Below are positions 1 through 10,956 of a DNA stretch of 64,000 nt, in pieces (positions within the stretch are counted from its first letter, which is position 1; the number at the start of each line of letters is the position of its first letter). The DNA is from Anodontia alba (Eukaryota; Mollusca; Bivalvia; Lucinida; Lucinidae): NCBI GenBank assembly GCA_964016985.1, contig OZ024821.1, positions 122,200,035 to 122,264,034 on the forward strand. The letters run 5' to 3'. The position numbers and the translations under genes were made by a program. The notes under the pieces are model-generated. The model had not been told where the DNA came from and did no database searches. It worked only from the letters and a program-made list of their open reading frames with translations.

Positions 1-140
1 TTCAGTTGGCTTCTGAAGCCAACTGATCTGGATCTGCACTGTTTGTCATAAAATATATGAAGTGCTATCAAAAACCCGGATTGGCTGGAAATTAGAAGTA
101 GGCGTGGTATCTTAATTTATTCAGCAAGGCAAGGTTTAAA
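1..140. mobile_element. Family C element, partial (cut by window edge)
   Basis: The window opens inside the central hairpin (TTGGCTTCTGAAGCCAA) and continues through GATCTGGATCTGCACTG to a terminal TTCAGCAAGGCAAGGTTTAA. The same layout recurs at 1438, 10957 and 16551. No open frame of note. Confidence 0.6.
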
Positions 141-317
141 CAAGTTTTACTCCCGCGAAACATCGCCCTTAACTCAGATGACGCTCCGAATTATGAATAT
201 GTGTTCGGCCCACAAAGATGTCCTCATCACTGAAACATCATAGTAAAATACATCTACTCACAGGCTCTATGACAAAACAAAACAAATGATCCAATGGCGA
301 TCTGCAGCAAGAACAAA

Positions 318-374
<57 letters not shown>

Positions 375-505
375 ATGGGACCACGATGGGCCCGACCACA
401 GATATTGATATCCAGGCGCCAACATTGTGGAACAGGTTAAGGAGGGAACTATCATTTAGTCTGATGTTCAACTCATCGTCGAGCAATTAAAGAGGGAAGC
501 AAAAT
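140..505 (-). mobile_element. Dispersed repeat family J, fragment
   Basis: On the minus strand it carries the recurring segments ATGTTGGCGCCTG, TCGGGCCCATCGTGGT and AGATCGCCATTGGA, also seen near 17.3, 26.6 and 42.2 kb. A (CA)n tract interrupts it. The minus-strand open frame here is only the read-through of that microsatellite. Confidence 0.5.
319..372. repeat. (CA)n microsatellite
   Basis: About 27 uninterrupted CA units. Confidence 0.98.
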
Positions 506-984
506 TATCAAACAAAATTCGGTTGACAACCATGCATACAGTTTGCCACAGTGTACCCGTGTTTTATCCTGTATTCATGTAGCGAATGACAACATCTTTT
601 AATGGTTCCAAAAACAGTTGTTTTTTTTTTCTGAATTGATCGACTACATAAAAATCAGATTCCGACAGGTCGTCTTGCAGAAGTGTTCTCAAATAAATGT
701 TACACTTGGACATTAATTCAGAATAATTGGGATGAAACATATAGTTAAGTCCGTCTCCACTTATATTTTACCACCTACTGACGTGCCTTAAAACCGCTGG
801 ACGACTGTAAAACATTATGAATCCTCCTCAGTAGCCACGTTCTGTTATATCAGCAATGTTTGTTCATGCATGTCGGTCCATACACGTAGCACATTTACGT
901 AATGAACTGTATGAAGGTAAAATGTACACTGTCAATATTAAGACTAGGCATGTGGACTCGCCGACTAAGTACACTCTTTGCGCT
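506..984. other. No recognisable gene or repeat
   Basis: AT-rich sequence without a convincing frame, splice pair or repeat family. Confidence 0.5.
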
Positions 985-1203
985 AACCCTTTTAACCCTT
1001 TTAGCCTGGCTGATCAAACCAGCTACCTGTGCAAACAGTGTAGATCCAGATGAGACGGCTCTTCACGAGCCGTCTCATCAGGATCTACACTGCTTACCAT
1101 TCTGTTTTGAATTGTAGACTGAAATCCCTATTTTCATCGTTGGACATGTCCAATTACAAAGATAGAAGAGTTCAATTCAGAAAGTTATGGATGAAAGGGT
1201 TAA
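985..1203. mobile_element. Family C element
   Basis: Bounded by CTAACCCTTTTA and its inverse AAAGGGTTAAT. The central hairpin is GATGAGACGGCTC / GAGCCGTCTCATC, flanked by GTGTAGATCC and GGATCTACACTG. Intact non-autonomous copy. Confidence 0.65.
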
Positions 1204-1437
1204 TATATAAAATGATTACATTTATAGTAGCATATAGATCACCATATACAGCGTATTGGAAAATGGAAAGCGATAACCCATGAACATATTTGCTATTCTG
1301 AGGAGACAGTCTGTATAATAAACATTACCTGAATAGTTATTGCAGTCTGATATCGTGTGTGCATCTTGGTTGTCCGACTATAATTAAAGTAAAGTAAATA
1401 AGGGAACTCAGGAACTGATACAATCAGATCCGCATCA

Positions 1438-1646
1438 AGATAACCCTGGTCCTTCTGAACCCGGACATGCCCTGCCTCTGCAAAAAGTGTAGCTTCAGAT
1501 CAGTTGGCTTCTGAAGAAGCCATCTGATCTGGATTTGCACTGTTTGTAATTAAGTATGTGCAATTATATCAACAACCTGTATCAGGTTGTCCGACTGGCT
1601 GAAAAGAAGTGGGCGTGGCATCTTAATTTATTGAGCATGACAAGGA
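1438..1646. mobile_element. Family C element
   Basis: Hairpin CAGTTGGCTTC / GAAGCCATCTG with flanks GTGTAGCTTCAG and GATTTGCACTGTTTG. The right part (GGGCGTGGCATCTTAATTTA) matches the copies at 1-140 and, inverted, 10957-11176. Confidence 0.65.
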
Positions 1647-1807
1647 ATATATTTCCTTTGTATACTAGATTCGAAGCAAAACATGCCACACTGCATGGGC
1701 GAACTTTGTGTTTTACGACAGTCACCCCTGTTCAAGTTTTGAATTAAAGGGACTCGAGACACTTTCAGGGGCGGTAACTCTGTAAAATAGGTTATTTCTG
1801 CCTTCTA

Positions 1808-1979
1808 GAATGAAGAATAATCAAAGAGTTCCCACTGGGAGATTTCGTTTTATAACAAAGGCTCTTTTTTAGAAGACGTTCGGTATGCAGAAAAAGCATA
1901 CAGGAAGTCATAAAAGTTGCCTTCTGTTTGTAAATCATGTCAAGTGTATCCACACCACTTTAAGCAAGGTGAATGAACG
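1808..1979. repeat. Left copy of 172-bp direct duplication flanking a family A element
   Basis: Runs from GAATGAAGAATAATC to GGTGAATGAACG. It is about 93-95% identical by eye to 2242-2413, including GAAGACGTTCGGTATGCAG and GTCAAGTGTATCC. Confidence 0.9.
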
Positions 1980-2241
1980 CATTACGAAAACACGCCTATT
2001 GAAAATACATAGAAAATTTCATCTCCAAAAACTGAAAATTTTCAGATACAAAAACTCTGATATTTTTCATATTTCTTCACAAAACATAGATTGTAGGTAC
2101 TCGTTAGAACCGCCTCGTAGTACCACAATTAATGTTTTTAGCAAAATAAGAAAAATAATGTATACCCCCGTAAACCCCACTTTTACTATATAAAGATGGG
2201 GTTTAAGGGGATTAAAATTATATATGCGTGTTTTTGTGATG
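1980..2241 (+). mobile_element. Family A element, core damaged
   Basis: A-end CATTACGAAAACACGCCTAT on the left, GTGATG on the right. The core palindrome has lost most of its right arm (reads GCCTCGTAGTACC). The copy sits exactly between two copies of the same flanking sequence. Confidence 0.85.
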
Positions 2242-2413
2242 GAATGAAAAATAATCAAAGAATTCCCACTGGGGGATTTCTTTTATAACAAAGGTTCTTT
2301 CTTAGAAGACGTTCGGTATGCAGAAAAAGCATACAGGAAGTCATAAAAGTTACCTCCTGTTTGTAAATCATGTCAAGTGTATCCATACCACTTTAAGCAA
2401 GGTGAATGAACGG
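2242..2413. repeat. Right copy of 172-bp direct duplication
   Basis: Partner of 1808-1979. See the finding on duplicated flanks. Confidence 0.9.
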
Positions 2414-2612
2414 GGATCGTAAAATCTAAATTTCTGTTTCCATAAACTGCAAACTGACAAACAAAGGAACAAAGAGAGAACGCAAAACGGAGAGACACGG
2501 TAATTATGATGTTGCTACTTTATTCATATGCAAAAGGCGAATTGACAAACTCTGTATCAAGGTTAATCGGCTTGGACCAATTTCTGACCAATGAAAGAAT
2601 TATTAATGCAAT

Positions 2613-2651
<39 letters not shown>
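2613..2651. repeat. (ATA)n microsatellite
   Basis: About 13 trinucleotide units. Surrounding 2414-2860 shows no gene. Confidence 0.95.
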
Positions 2652-2653
<2 letters not shown>

Positions 2654-2865
2654 ATGGACCAGCAAATTATCAAAAAAGTATTTCTAGATGCAATAAATGC
2701 ATTCATATAGATCAAAGAAAAATTCATATTTGTGTTTAATGACATCTCAAACACGACAGCATAAGACTTCATATACAACACATAACGTTCTTCTATAAGT
2801 GGGAAATATCAATTTTGGCTCCTATATAAATATCAAACAAAGGTTCAAACCAACCTGGTTTCTTA

Positions 2866-2992
2866 AATCTGCTGTTAACTCTATTTGAGTCTGGAGGCCA
2901 CCCCAAAGGATAACAAGCAAACAGTGCAGTCCCAGATTAGACGCCACTGAACGCGGTGTCTGATCAAGATTTACACTTTGTGTACTAGAAAG
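2866..2992. mobile_element. Family C element, partial
   Basis: GCAAACAGTGCAGTCCCAG, then AGACGCC / GCGGTGTCTGATC and ACACTTTG. A sub-variant with a GACGCC stem like 11427 and 14357. Confidence 0.5.
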
Positions 2993-2994
2993 AC

Positions 2995-3345
2995 TGACTT
3001 TATCGATTCATTACTTTGCCTCTAATTATACTAGCCAGACTGTCGTTTTCTTTTATCGATGCATTACTTTGTCCTCTTGGCACTCTAGACAGACCCTTTT
3101 CTGTTATCGATGCATTACTTTGTCCTCTTAGCATACTAAACAGATAGACCCTTTCTCTTATCGATGCATTAGTTTTTCCTCTGTTATGGGTGCATTACAT
3201 TGTCCTCTAAATATACAAGAGAGACTGACTATTTTCCACTTTCGATGCTTTACTTTGTCCTCAAAGTATTCTAGACAGACTGATCTTTTTCTGTCACCGA
3301 TACATTACTTCGTCTCTTAGCATACACGACAGACTGACCTTTTAT
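2995..3345. repeat. Tandem array T1, first block
   Basis: Six to seven diverged units of about 52-60 bp with consensus parts TTATCGATGCATTACTTTGT, CCTCTTAGCATAC and AGACAGAC. Continues at 4260-4310 and 5225-5770. Confidence 0.9.
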
Positions 3346-3805
3346 GGAACCAGTCCACAATTACCTCCCCTGATTCGTTGTCCAAAATAAGGAAATATAG
3401 TCGCACAAATAGTCCCTCACTTGGATTCTGTGTCTTATGCCAGAGTGACTGAGCAGACTACTTCACTGTGATTCTTTTGACAGATCAACATGTAGGTGTT
3501 TTGAAAATTAAGAGTTTGTTTTGTTTCCTTTTGATTTCAGGAAAACAGGTGAACCTAAGCACACCCCTAAGAAGTGAGCCTACATGGGCCGTAACTGGTA
3601 TGAACTGACAGGTGTTTACTTTGACAGACGACAGCAGGAAAAGGAGCTGGTCATGGTCATGTGTAAAGTGGATAAATTTGAAGGTAAGAAATGATGACAT
3701 AAGCAGAAGAAAGTATGCATCGATTGCAAAGTTGTCAGCAATTTTTTCCCAAGAGGTCTTTGTACGAAAGGTAATGGAAAAATAATTGTGGTCCGAGGCC
3801 TGATA
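3346..3805. repeat. 460-bp tandem duplication, copy 1
   Basis: Begins GGAACCAGTCCACAATTACC. The next copy starts 460 bp later and I found no mismatch over about 455 bp. It interrupts array T1. Confidence 0.95.
3541..3683 (+). CDS. Exon-like segment, duplicated (copy 1)
   Basis: Preceded by a textbook acceptor (TTTCCTTTTGATTTCAG ending at 3540) and followed by a good donor (GAAG|GTAAGAA). 143 nt. One frame is open over its second part from an ATG at 3584: MGRNWYELTGVYFDRRQQEK, then a hydrophobic ELVMVMCKVDKF stretch. An in-frame TGA lies at 3575, so this is either a first coding exon with 5' UTR or a decayed internal exon. I do not recognise the protein. Signals are seen directly. Coding status is inference. 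Confidence 0.4.
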
Positions 3806-4261
3806 GGAACCAGTCCACAATTACCTCCCCTGATTCGTTGTCCAAAATAAGGAAATATAGTCGCACAAATAGTCCCTCACTTGGATTCTGTGTCTTATGC
3901 CAGAGTGACTGAGCAGACTACTTCACTGTGATTCTTTTGACAGATCAACATGTAGGTGTTTTGAAAATTAAGAGTTTGTTTTGTTTCCTTTTGATTTCAG
4001 GAAAACAGGTGAACCTAAGCACACCCCTAAGAAGTGAGCCTACATGGGCCGTAACTGGTATGAACTGACAGGTGTTTACTTTGACAGACGACAGCAGGAA
4101 AAGGAGCTGGTCATGGTCATGTGTAAAGTGGATAAATTTGAAGGTAAGAAATGATGACATAAGCAGAAGAAAGTATGCATCGATTGCAAAGTTGTCAGCA
4201 ATTTTTTCCCAAGAGGTCTTTGTACGAAAGGTAATGGAAAAATAATTGTGGTCCGAGGCCT
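3806..4261. repeat. 460-bp tandem duplication, copy 2
   Basis: Same sequence as copy 1 up to GTCCGAGGCC, then the T1 array resumes (TTATCGATGAATTACTTTG). Confidence 0.95.
4001..4143 (+). CDS. Exon-like segment, duplicated (copy 2)
   Basis: Identical to 3541-3683, with the same acceptor, donor and in-frame TGA before the ATG at 4044. If both are real they are candidates for mutually exclusive or tandem exon use. The reading phase entering and leaving is the same. Confidence 0.35.
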
Positions 4262-4310
4262 TATCGATGAATTACTTTGTCCTCTAAGTATACTAGACAG
4301 ACAGACATTT
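4260..4310. repeat. Tandem array T1, single unit
   Basis: One unit directly after the 460-bp duplication, showing the duplication arose inside the array. Confidence 0.8.
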
Positions 4311-5224
4311 TTTTTATTTTGTTATTGAGATTATCGGACAAGATGGCGTAATGTCATCGCTCTACATACGGGTAACTTTCAGGGGTACAAGTCAATAGCG
4401 GACACATAACAAACTATATAGAGTATTGGTTAAAAGGCTCAAGCTCTTTATTTAGACGTACATTTTTTTAAGTCATTACCTGTAACGTTTCGAAGAAGAA
4501 CTACAAAACAATCATGTTTTCCTATTTTCTTATATTTTTTTTTTCGTAATAACTTTAAATTTATTAACTAGATCTAGTGCATCAGAAATGTATTTTGGGC
4601 AATTTTAGCGGGTGAGAATATTTCTCCAGGGATTGGCTTGCGTATTTCGAGAAGGATATTTTGTATAATTTTCTTTTTCCACAATATGGATGAATTGCAT
4701 TTTAAAATAATTAGTATATAGATTTATATAGATTAAAGTAACTTCGTGAAATATGTGTGTTAGTTGATAAAAAGCAGTTTGAATCATACGATTATTCGTA
4801 TTCATCTCAGTAGTTATATAGTTTTACATCTTCCTAATCTGCTCTTTGTTACTAAACTGAAAAATGTATGCACGCGAAACCCAAACTTATTTTGTGTTAT
4901 TTTATAATAAAAATCTTTCAATTTGGATATAGGATATTGTTTAATAGAAAGTTTGCGTTTATTAGATAATGACACTGACAATGCAAACTACTGTGACTTG
5001 CTTTTAAAATAAATATAATATGTTTTTGTTTTTAGAATATTGCATCCTTCAAACCACTCATAATTAAGTCATTGTATGTTTCTTGCTGCAAAGAATTTAT
5101 ACTTATATCCATATTATTCGTCTATGTAGCCTTATTCCTGTACATTTTCTATGTATGCCCGTTTACTCTGTACCTGTTAGGTTACTTGTGCAATTTGCGA
5201 TGACGTTCTTTACCATCTTTTCTT
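4311..5224. other. AT-rich unique stretch
   Basis: About 900 bp without a convincing frame or repeat. It separates the two T1 blocks. Confidence 0.5.
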
Positions 5225-5770
5225 ATAATTGCTATTGATGCATTACTTTGACCTCTTAATATACTAGACAGACTAACCTTTTTTTCTGTTATCAATGTAT
5301 TACTTTGTCTTCTCAGCATACTAGACAGACAGAGCCTTTTCTATTATCGATACATTACTTTATACTCTAATTACGATTGACAGACTAACCTTTTCTGTTG
5401 TCGATGCATTACTTTGTCCTCTTAGCATACTAGACAGACAGACACTTTTCTGGTATCGATACATTGCTCTAAGTGCACTAGGCTTGACTAACCCTTTTCT
5501 GTTATCGATGCATTACTTTTTCCTCTAAGTATACAAGACAGACATACCTTATTTTCTGTTATCGATGCATTACGTTGTCCTCTAAGTATCTTTAAGAGAC
5601 AAACATGCCTTATTTTCTATGCTTGATGCATTACGCTATCCTCTTGATGTACTAGACAAACAAACATGTTTTTTTTTTCTTTCTATTATCAATGCTTTAC
5701 TTTGTCCTCTAAGATTACTGGATAAACAGACCTTTCTTCTGTTATCGATTCATTACTGCAAACTACTTTC
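5225..5770. repeat. Tandem array T1, second block
   Basis: About nine diverged units (GATGCATTACTTTGTCCTC ... CTAGACAGACAG). Short frames across it are shadows of the repeat. Confidence 0.9.
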
Positions 5771-6186
5771 TCTTTCTCAAAGCTGCACCCAAAAATTGAT
5801 ATCACACTGTTTTAACGGAGAGCGAAACTGTTTAATGTGACAGAGAAAAATATTTATGGAGGTTACTATCGTTTAAATGAGTAAATAAATTCAATAACTA
5901 GAAAGCTTTAAGCTTAAATGAATAAATAAATCACTAAAACAGAAATGAAGATTTAAATGTGGAAATTCGGTAACATAAAGAAAAATCATTCTTTACTCAA
6001 CATGCTGTGAAAATGAAAAGGCTGCAGCATGTTTTGTCCATTAACAGGACGGTATTCTTTTGTAATAAAGGCAGAGCTGTGTCAGCGACAAGCCATTAAA
6101 TGGTGAAATAATTCTTAAAGAACGACATTATATTCAAATTGTCTCCTTCGAAGTCAATTTGAAGGAAACATCAAACCTCATTTACT

Positions 6187-6188
<2 letters not shown>

Positions 6189-6263
<75 letters not shown>
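6189..6263. repeat. (AT)n microsatellite
   Basis: About 37 AT units. 5771-6188 before it holds nothing recognisable. Confidence 0.98.
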
Positions 6264-6265
<2 letters not shown>

Positions 6266-6487
6266 GCTTCTTAATGCTGCTATTTTTTTATATTGTCAGT
6301 AGATCAATGTTTAAGATCTCCGGTACCTCTCTAATGTGCTTGTCCAGCGACACTTTAGTGAGTACGAGGCGTCACCATTTTATATTGTGAAAACGGGTTA
6401 ATCACAGAGTCAGACATCATGAGGATATCACGTGACGGAAGTTTGGGTTTAGAGCATATGTGTAATACACAGATTTAGATAGACTGC

Positions 6488-6700
6488 GCCATGCAAATAC
6501 GTGTTCGGGCATATGCGGACAGCGAAGGCCTAGATTAGCCTGCGCATCCGCACAGTGTGATTAGGACCTTTACTGTCCGCAAACAGAATTTCTGGATACT
6601 ATACAATGTATGCATGGAGAGACAAAGGCCCGGATGATACTTTGCGCATGCGCATGGCGATGTGAATCCGCATAGTTTGCGCATGCTCGAATGCGCTTTT
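6488..6700. mobile_element. Family D GC-rich element
   Basis: Contains AGATTAGCCTGCGCATCCGC and TACTTTGCGCATGCGCATG, motifs that recur near 25.5, 25.9, 41.9, 46.0, 52.4 and 62.5 kb. Boundaries are approximate. 6760-7170 is featureless. Confidence 0.5.
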
Positions 6701-7174
6701 TCGGCAAAGATCATCAGGTACACCCGCCTAACAGTAATGATGAATAAATAACACAATACTCTGCAACAGAAAGCTTTTTGTGTAGAATCCATCCGTCCAG
6801 TGAGTATTACAAAAGTAAAGAGCTATGAATTAATATTGCCTTATTTGCCTTATTTATTGTGACACCGTAAATCTGTACCATACCTATTCAGTGTAATTTT
6901 GTATTCCACGAGCTATTGAAGGGGTATTGTACTATTATTCTGTAAAGGTCCAGTCCAATTTAAAAGATAATTTTATGGCATTACAGTAACCCTTCAATGA
7001 CTCGAACACCGTTGACTTGTTTACAGCGGCTGTTTGGAGTTTGTTTTTGAGTTCCTAGGCAATTCTTCTAAAAGAAAAAGAAAGCAATAGAAAGAATTTC
7101 GTTGAAGATTAGGTCGCACCTGCATAGAGTTTAGCTCAGTGAGGTAAAACATCCAGTGAAATGCAATTAACTAC

Positions 7175-7441
7175 GTCACGAAAACATACCTATATAATTT
7201 TGACCCTCTTAAACCCCACTATTATATAGTAAAACTGGGGTTTACAGGGGTATATATTACATTTCTGCTTAAAAACATAAATTGTGGTACTCGTTAGAAC
7301 CGCCTCGCCGAGGCGGTTCTAACGAGTACTCACAATCTATGTTTTGAGCAGAAATATGAAAAATGTCAGGTTTGATCTGAAAACGTTCAGTCTTTGGTGA
7401 TAAAATTTTCAATATATTTGAATAGGCTTGTTTTCGTAATG
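7175..7441 (-). mobile_element. Family A element, intact core
   Basis: B-end left (GTCACGAAAACATACCTAT), A-end right (GTTTTCGTAATG). Full core palindrome with GCCTCG-C-CGAGGC centre. Confidence 0.9.
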
Positions 7442-7703
7442 TAAAATTGTGCAGTTTGTAGACTTCATTTAGGATGGTAGCCAGTGTGGACGTAAGTGCA
7501 CGGACGAACTAAGGGACGGAAACTTACACATATACTTCGACCGTGCTAACGCAGGTGCGACAACAGACATTTAGGGATATTTTAGAGAAATTCTTTCAAT
7601 TTGTCAGGAAAATATATGCAAAAGATTCGCCTGGATGAGACCATTCTAATGCGTTCACTCAATATACCAATATATATATATAAGATCGAAACGAATATCC
7701 CTT

Positions 7704-7805
7704 AATTATCCCCATTTGTCTTCTGACCTTGTGCATTGATTTACCCTCAATGGCGCGAACTACCAATTCCATGGTCCTAAAGATGTTCGAGCGATGAAAG
7801 TTCGC
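7704..7805. repeat. Dispersed segment; apparent empty site for family J
   Basis: ATTATCCCCATTTGTCTTCT ... CATGGTCCTAAAGATGTTCG. The two halves reappear at 37869 and about 38490, there separated by a family J copy of about 0.6 kb. Confidence 0.5.
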
Positions 7806-7813
7806 CTTCACTA

Positions 7814-8152
7814 TACAGTCGAACCTCGTTATCTCGAACTCGCTTATTTCGAATTACCGCTTATCTCGAAGTGAAAATCTGGTCCCCGCTTTAACATGAA
7901 ACTATGACAATAGGTAACAAAATAATGTGGAAAAGAGGAGAAATTGCTCCTGAGGAGCAATTTCTCCTCTTTTCCACATTATTATATATATATATTTCTA
8001 ACTTCAGGAGTCAAATTACATTCATTTGTTAAATGTGGTTGTTCAATTTATTGTTTTCCTCACTCTCTCAACTCTGATATGTCGAAGTACGGATATCTCT
8101 CGAAGTGTTTCAGTGAGTCCCTTGGAATTCGAGATAACGGGAGTCGACTGTA
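7814..8152. mobile_element. Family G: Tigger/pogo-like non-autonomous element
   Basis: Ends TACAGTCGAACCTCGTTATC and, inverted, GATAACGGGAGTCGACTGTA, giving terminal inverted repeats and a TA target duplication as expected for the Tc1/mariner superfamily. An internal perfect hairpin (AGGAGAAATTGCTCC / GGAGCAATTTCTCCT) lies at about 7930-7980. No transposase frame. Confidence 0.75.
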
Positions 8153-8258
8153 TTTACAGTTGTATGGTTTCATGTTCAGTCAACTGAATTATCAAATAGA
8201 GTATTAGAATATATTTGTTATAGCACGGCTTTCTCTGCACAGCTTGGCAGGTTGAAGT

Positions 8259-8370
8259 ATCCCAGCTAGCATTCTACGTAAATCTACATCGGGCCGTCAT
8301 CGGCCCGTCAGCTACCCTGACGGGCCGATGACGGCCCGATATAGATTTACGTAGAATGCTGACTGGGATA
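8259..8370. mobile_element. Family B palindromic element
   Basis: TATCCCAGCTAGCATTCTAC ... GTAGAATGCTGACTGGGATA around a GC-rich centre (GGGCCGTCATCGGCCCGTCA). Nearly the whole element is one hairpin. Confidence 0.9.
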
Positions 8371-8371
8371 C

Positions 8372-9000
8372 CATCGTGGTATTGTTTGGACCACAGTACG
8401 GATCTGTTGTACGGGCGGCGTGGTTCTTACCCTGAGTGCTGCATTTAGGTTTCGAGCCCTTATTCAGCTCACGTGACCCACTTTTCAAAACGTTAACAAT
8501 GCCGTCTGGAATGAGCCAGATACGATGCAAGCATCTCCTATTTCGCTTGAGAAAATCGCAGAAATGTCTGATGCGTGATTTATACATGTTCCACTTGCAC
8601 GCATTACCATTTAAATATTTAAATATCTTTAATTGTTCTAAGTATATTCTTTGTGGGCTTGTCAGATGCAGTGCTTAATAAATATTAGGTAATAATGTGT
8701 GGTTCCACACATCCATGAAATAACTGTATAATAATGCTTACATTGTTACGTAGGAGTAATGGGACCTTTTGTTCATTTGTTTTGCCTGTGGGATGGTATC
8801 TTTATGCTATTTTACAAACTGTTCAGAGATAATGCAGAACTAGTTTTGTATTAGGATCATTTTAAATTGGTGTAAACGCCATGGTGATTTTATGCAACCG
8901 CCGACGGTTCTAAGACTGTAAAGGTTTTGTTTTGTCAAGTTTGGGGCGTCATTCACGTGTCTGGTCATTCCATCTTAGCTTTAAGACCACTACACGAGGA
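8372..9000. other. No recognisable gene
   Basis: Two overlapping opposite-strand frames at 8312-8678 run into the family B hairpin and are not credible. Nothing else is seen. Confidence 0.4.
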
Positions 9001-9008
9001 AGAGGAAG

Positions 9009-9024
9009 CTGGTCACGTGACCAG
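9009..9024. promoter_or_regulatory. Palindromic E-box (CLEAR/MITF-TFEB-type)
   Basis: CTGGTCACGTGACCAG, a perfect 16-bp palindrome around CACGTG that contains GTCACGTGAC, the core of the CLEAR motif. A second CACGTG lies at about 8955. Whether a promoter is nearby is unknown. Confidence 0.3.
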
Positions 9025-9180
9025 TCATTTTAGTTATACGATCTTGCCTATTTGCTCCTCTTGGTGTCAGATGTCGCTGGCTCGGTCGCTGGTGATCTGT
9101 AACTGAAGCACTCACTAAATTCAAAGGAGAAGTAACAAACTATCAGTTATTAAAAAAATAGGCCTGGTTAATTGTGACAT

Positions 9181-9486
9181 TCACATACCATTTTCAACGC
9201 TGATAAAGCCTAGATTATTTGACACACCGTCTATATGGATGAAACTGAACAATTCCTGTAAGTTGTATAGCTTACTTCGCACGCCAATCATTATCAAGTA
9301 TACAGATGTGATCCTGCACACGTCTTCTTCGATGCGCTTTATTTCCACAAATAAAATACGTACAGTTTGCGTGACTCGAAAATCTACATCATAGAAAGTG
9401 AACAACAAAAACAATGAGTCACAGCGCCCGACTGCCTTTCTGTTTTCGCAGCAAGGATGGATGTCATAAACAGTACGTGTAAGCAT
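9181..9486 (-). CDS. Unidentified open frame, possible exon
   Basis: A 101-codon open frame from an ATG on the minus strand, ending ISVENGM and stop, not built from a repeat family. The last codons overlap a donor-like GAAAATG|GTATGTGA, so the frame may be an exon continuing by splicing. Residue content is ordinary (mixed charged and hydrophobic). No family recognised. Confidence 0.25.
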   Translation of the reverse strand: MLTRTVYDIHPCCENRKAVGRCDSLFLLFTFYDVDFRVTQTVRILFVEIKRIEEDVCRITSVYLIMIGVRSKLYNLQELFSFIHIDGVSNNLGFISVENGM

Positions 9487-9609
9487 GGTCTACGTGGTAA
9501 CCGTTGCAACAGACGTCGTGTTCGATTTTGTGTAAACAGGCGGTTTTGTCAAATGCTTTAAGTCAGGCTTATTTCACATACACATGTACATGTGCATTGC
9601 ATCATTTGA

Positions 9610-9625
9610 GTATATAAAAGTTATT
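9610..9625 (+). promoter_or_regulatory. TATA-box-like core promoter candidate
   Basis: TATATAAAA followed at about +30 by a TCACTTAGTC initiator-like site and an ATG at 9660 that opens only a 16-codon frame. Suggestive, not demonstrable. Confidence 0.2.
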
Positions 9626-9757
9626 GAAGTCCTTTTGTCACTTAGTCGGAACTCGTCGCTATGGAGTTTATGCACTCGAAAGCTCGTTTGTGCTTCATCA
9701 AGTGCTAAACATTTTTACAATCTATCATAAATTCAACTTATTAGTATTGCCGGTAAA

Positions 9758-10036
9758 CATTACGAAAACACGCCTATTCAAATATACTGAAAATTTTACC
9801 AACAAAAAATGAAAATTTTCAGATGAAAAATTCTGATATTTTTCATATTTCTGCTCTAAAACATAGATTGTGGGTACTCGTTAGAACCGCCTCGACGAGG
9901 CGGTTCTAACGAGTACCCACAATTTATGTTTTAGAGCAGAAATAAGAAAATAATGTATACCCCTGTAAACCCCAGTTTTACTATATAAAAGTGGGGTTTA
10001 AGGGGGTCAAAATTATATAGGCATGTTTTCGTGATG
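9758..10036 (+). mobile_element. Family A element, intact core
   Basis: A-end left, GTGATG right. Complete core (centre GCCTCG-A-CGAGGC), complete CTGAAAATTTTCAG-type and AACCCC hairpins. Confidence 0.92.
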
Positions 10037-10956
10037 ACCTTGAAAATGCTTTTTGGTAGCGATTTCCCTTTTTAATAAATTCGTTTAGCTGTTGAAGGTT
10101 TGTTCCAATCGTTAAAAATATAAATGACATCCCCATAAAAAGTCTAAAGGAAAACCATTCCTTTGTCATAACTTTAAGAAGAAATTATATCAATATACAT
10201 ATTGTAAGCTATATAAGTACTATAGGCTTCGATATCAGATATATGTTTATCTTTATTTGAACGTTTATTCAAGTGTTGGATTTTGTTTCAAAATAGCCGT
10301 TTTAAACATTAAACAAACCATGTAAATTCTATATACTGAATAAAAAATCCCAACAAGAGAATGACTACCCCTTTGTTCTTGTTTCATCCTTCCCATCATT
10401 TGCTATAATGGGCTTTCTTGATATTTGTGTATTTTTTTCTACCTTTATGTTAAATTTCCGTGGTACATGCATTCGTTTCAGTTATATATTCCGTACAATA
10501 TCAACTTGAATTTAAAGTTAGTTAGCTGCTTGTTTAGACCTATGGAAATGTGTCTTGGGAGGCAGATTAAAAAAAACGTCTGACTTATTCCTGTATCCCA
10601 TTCAAAGCTCTGTTTAATACATTGATTTTAAAGCCCTACTTGTTTTATATGTACAGTGTATTGAATAAATTACCGTTTACACCAAAGTCCCAATATTATT
10701 CAATATCCATAATGCATTGGATTTATACTTCCAATACAAAGGCGACTTCGACAACATTGATAAATTTCCATGTCTGAACCGTATCTTTATTTTACTTATT
10801 AGTTATTTATGCTAGCACCAATATGCACTCTCCGTAGACAGAAGAAATGAAAAGTTCAGTAAACTCTTGTAACACCTATGTCCGTACGATTTATGTGCCA
10901 ATTTGAAATACAGTAAAACACTGATAGCTCGTTCATCATGGCTAGTTCAAACTCGT
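10037..10956. other. AT-rich unique stretch
   Basis: About 900 bp with no credible frame, splice pair or repeat. Confidence 0.5.

Noticed and set aside
238..486. 82-residue frame rich in CVCVCV on the minus strand
   Set aside because: It is the translation of a (CA)n microsatellite inside family J. No independent coding signal.
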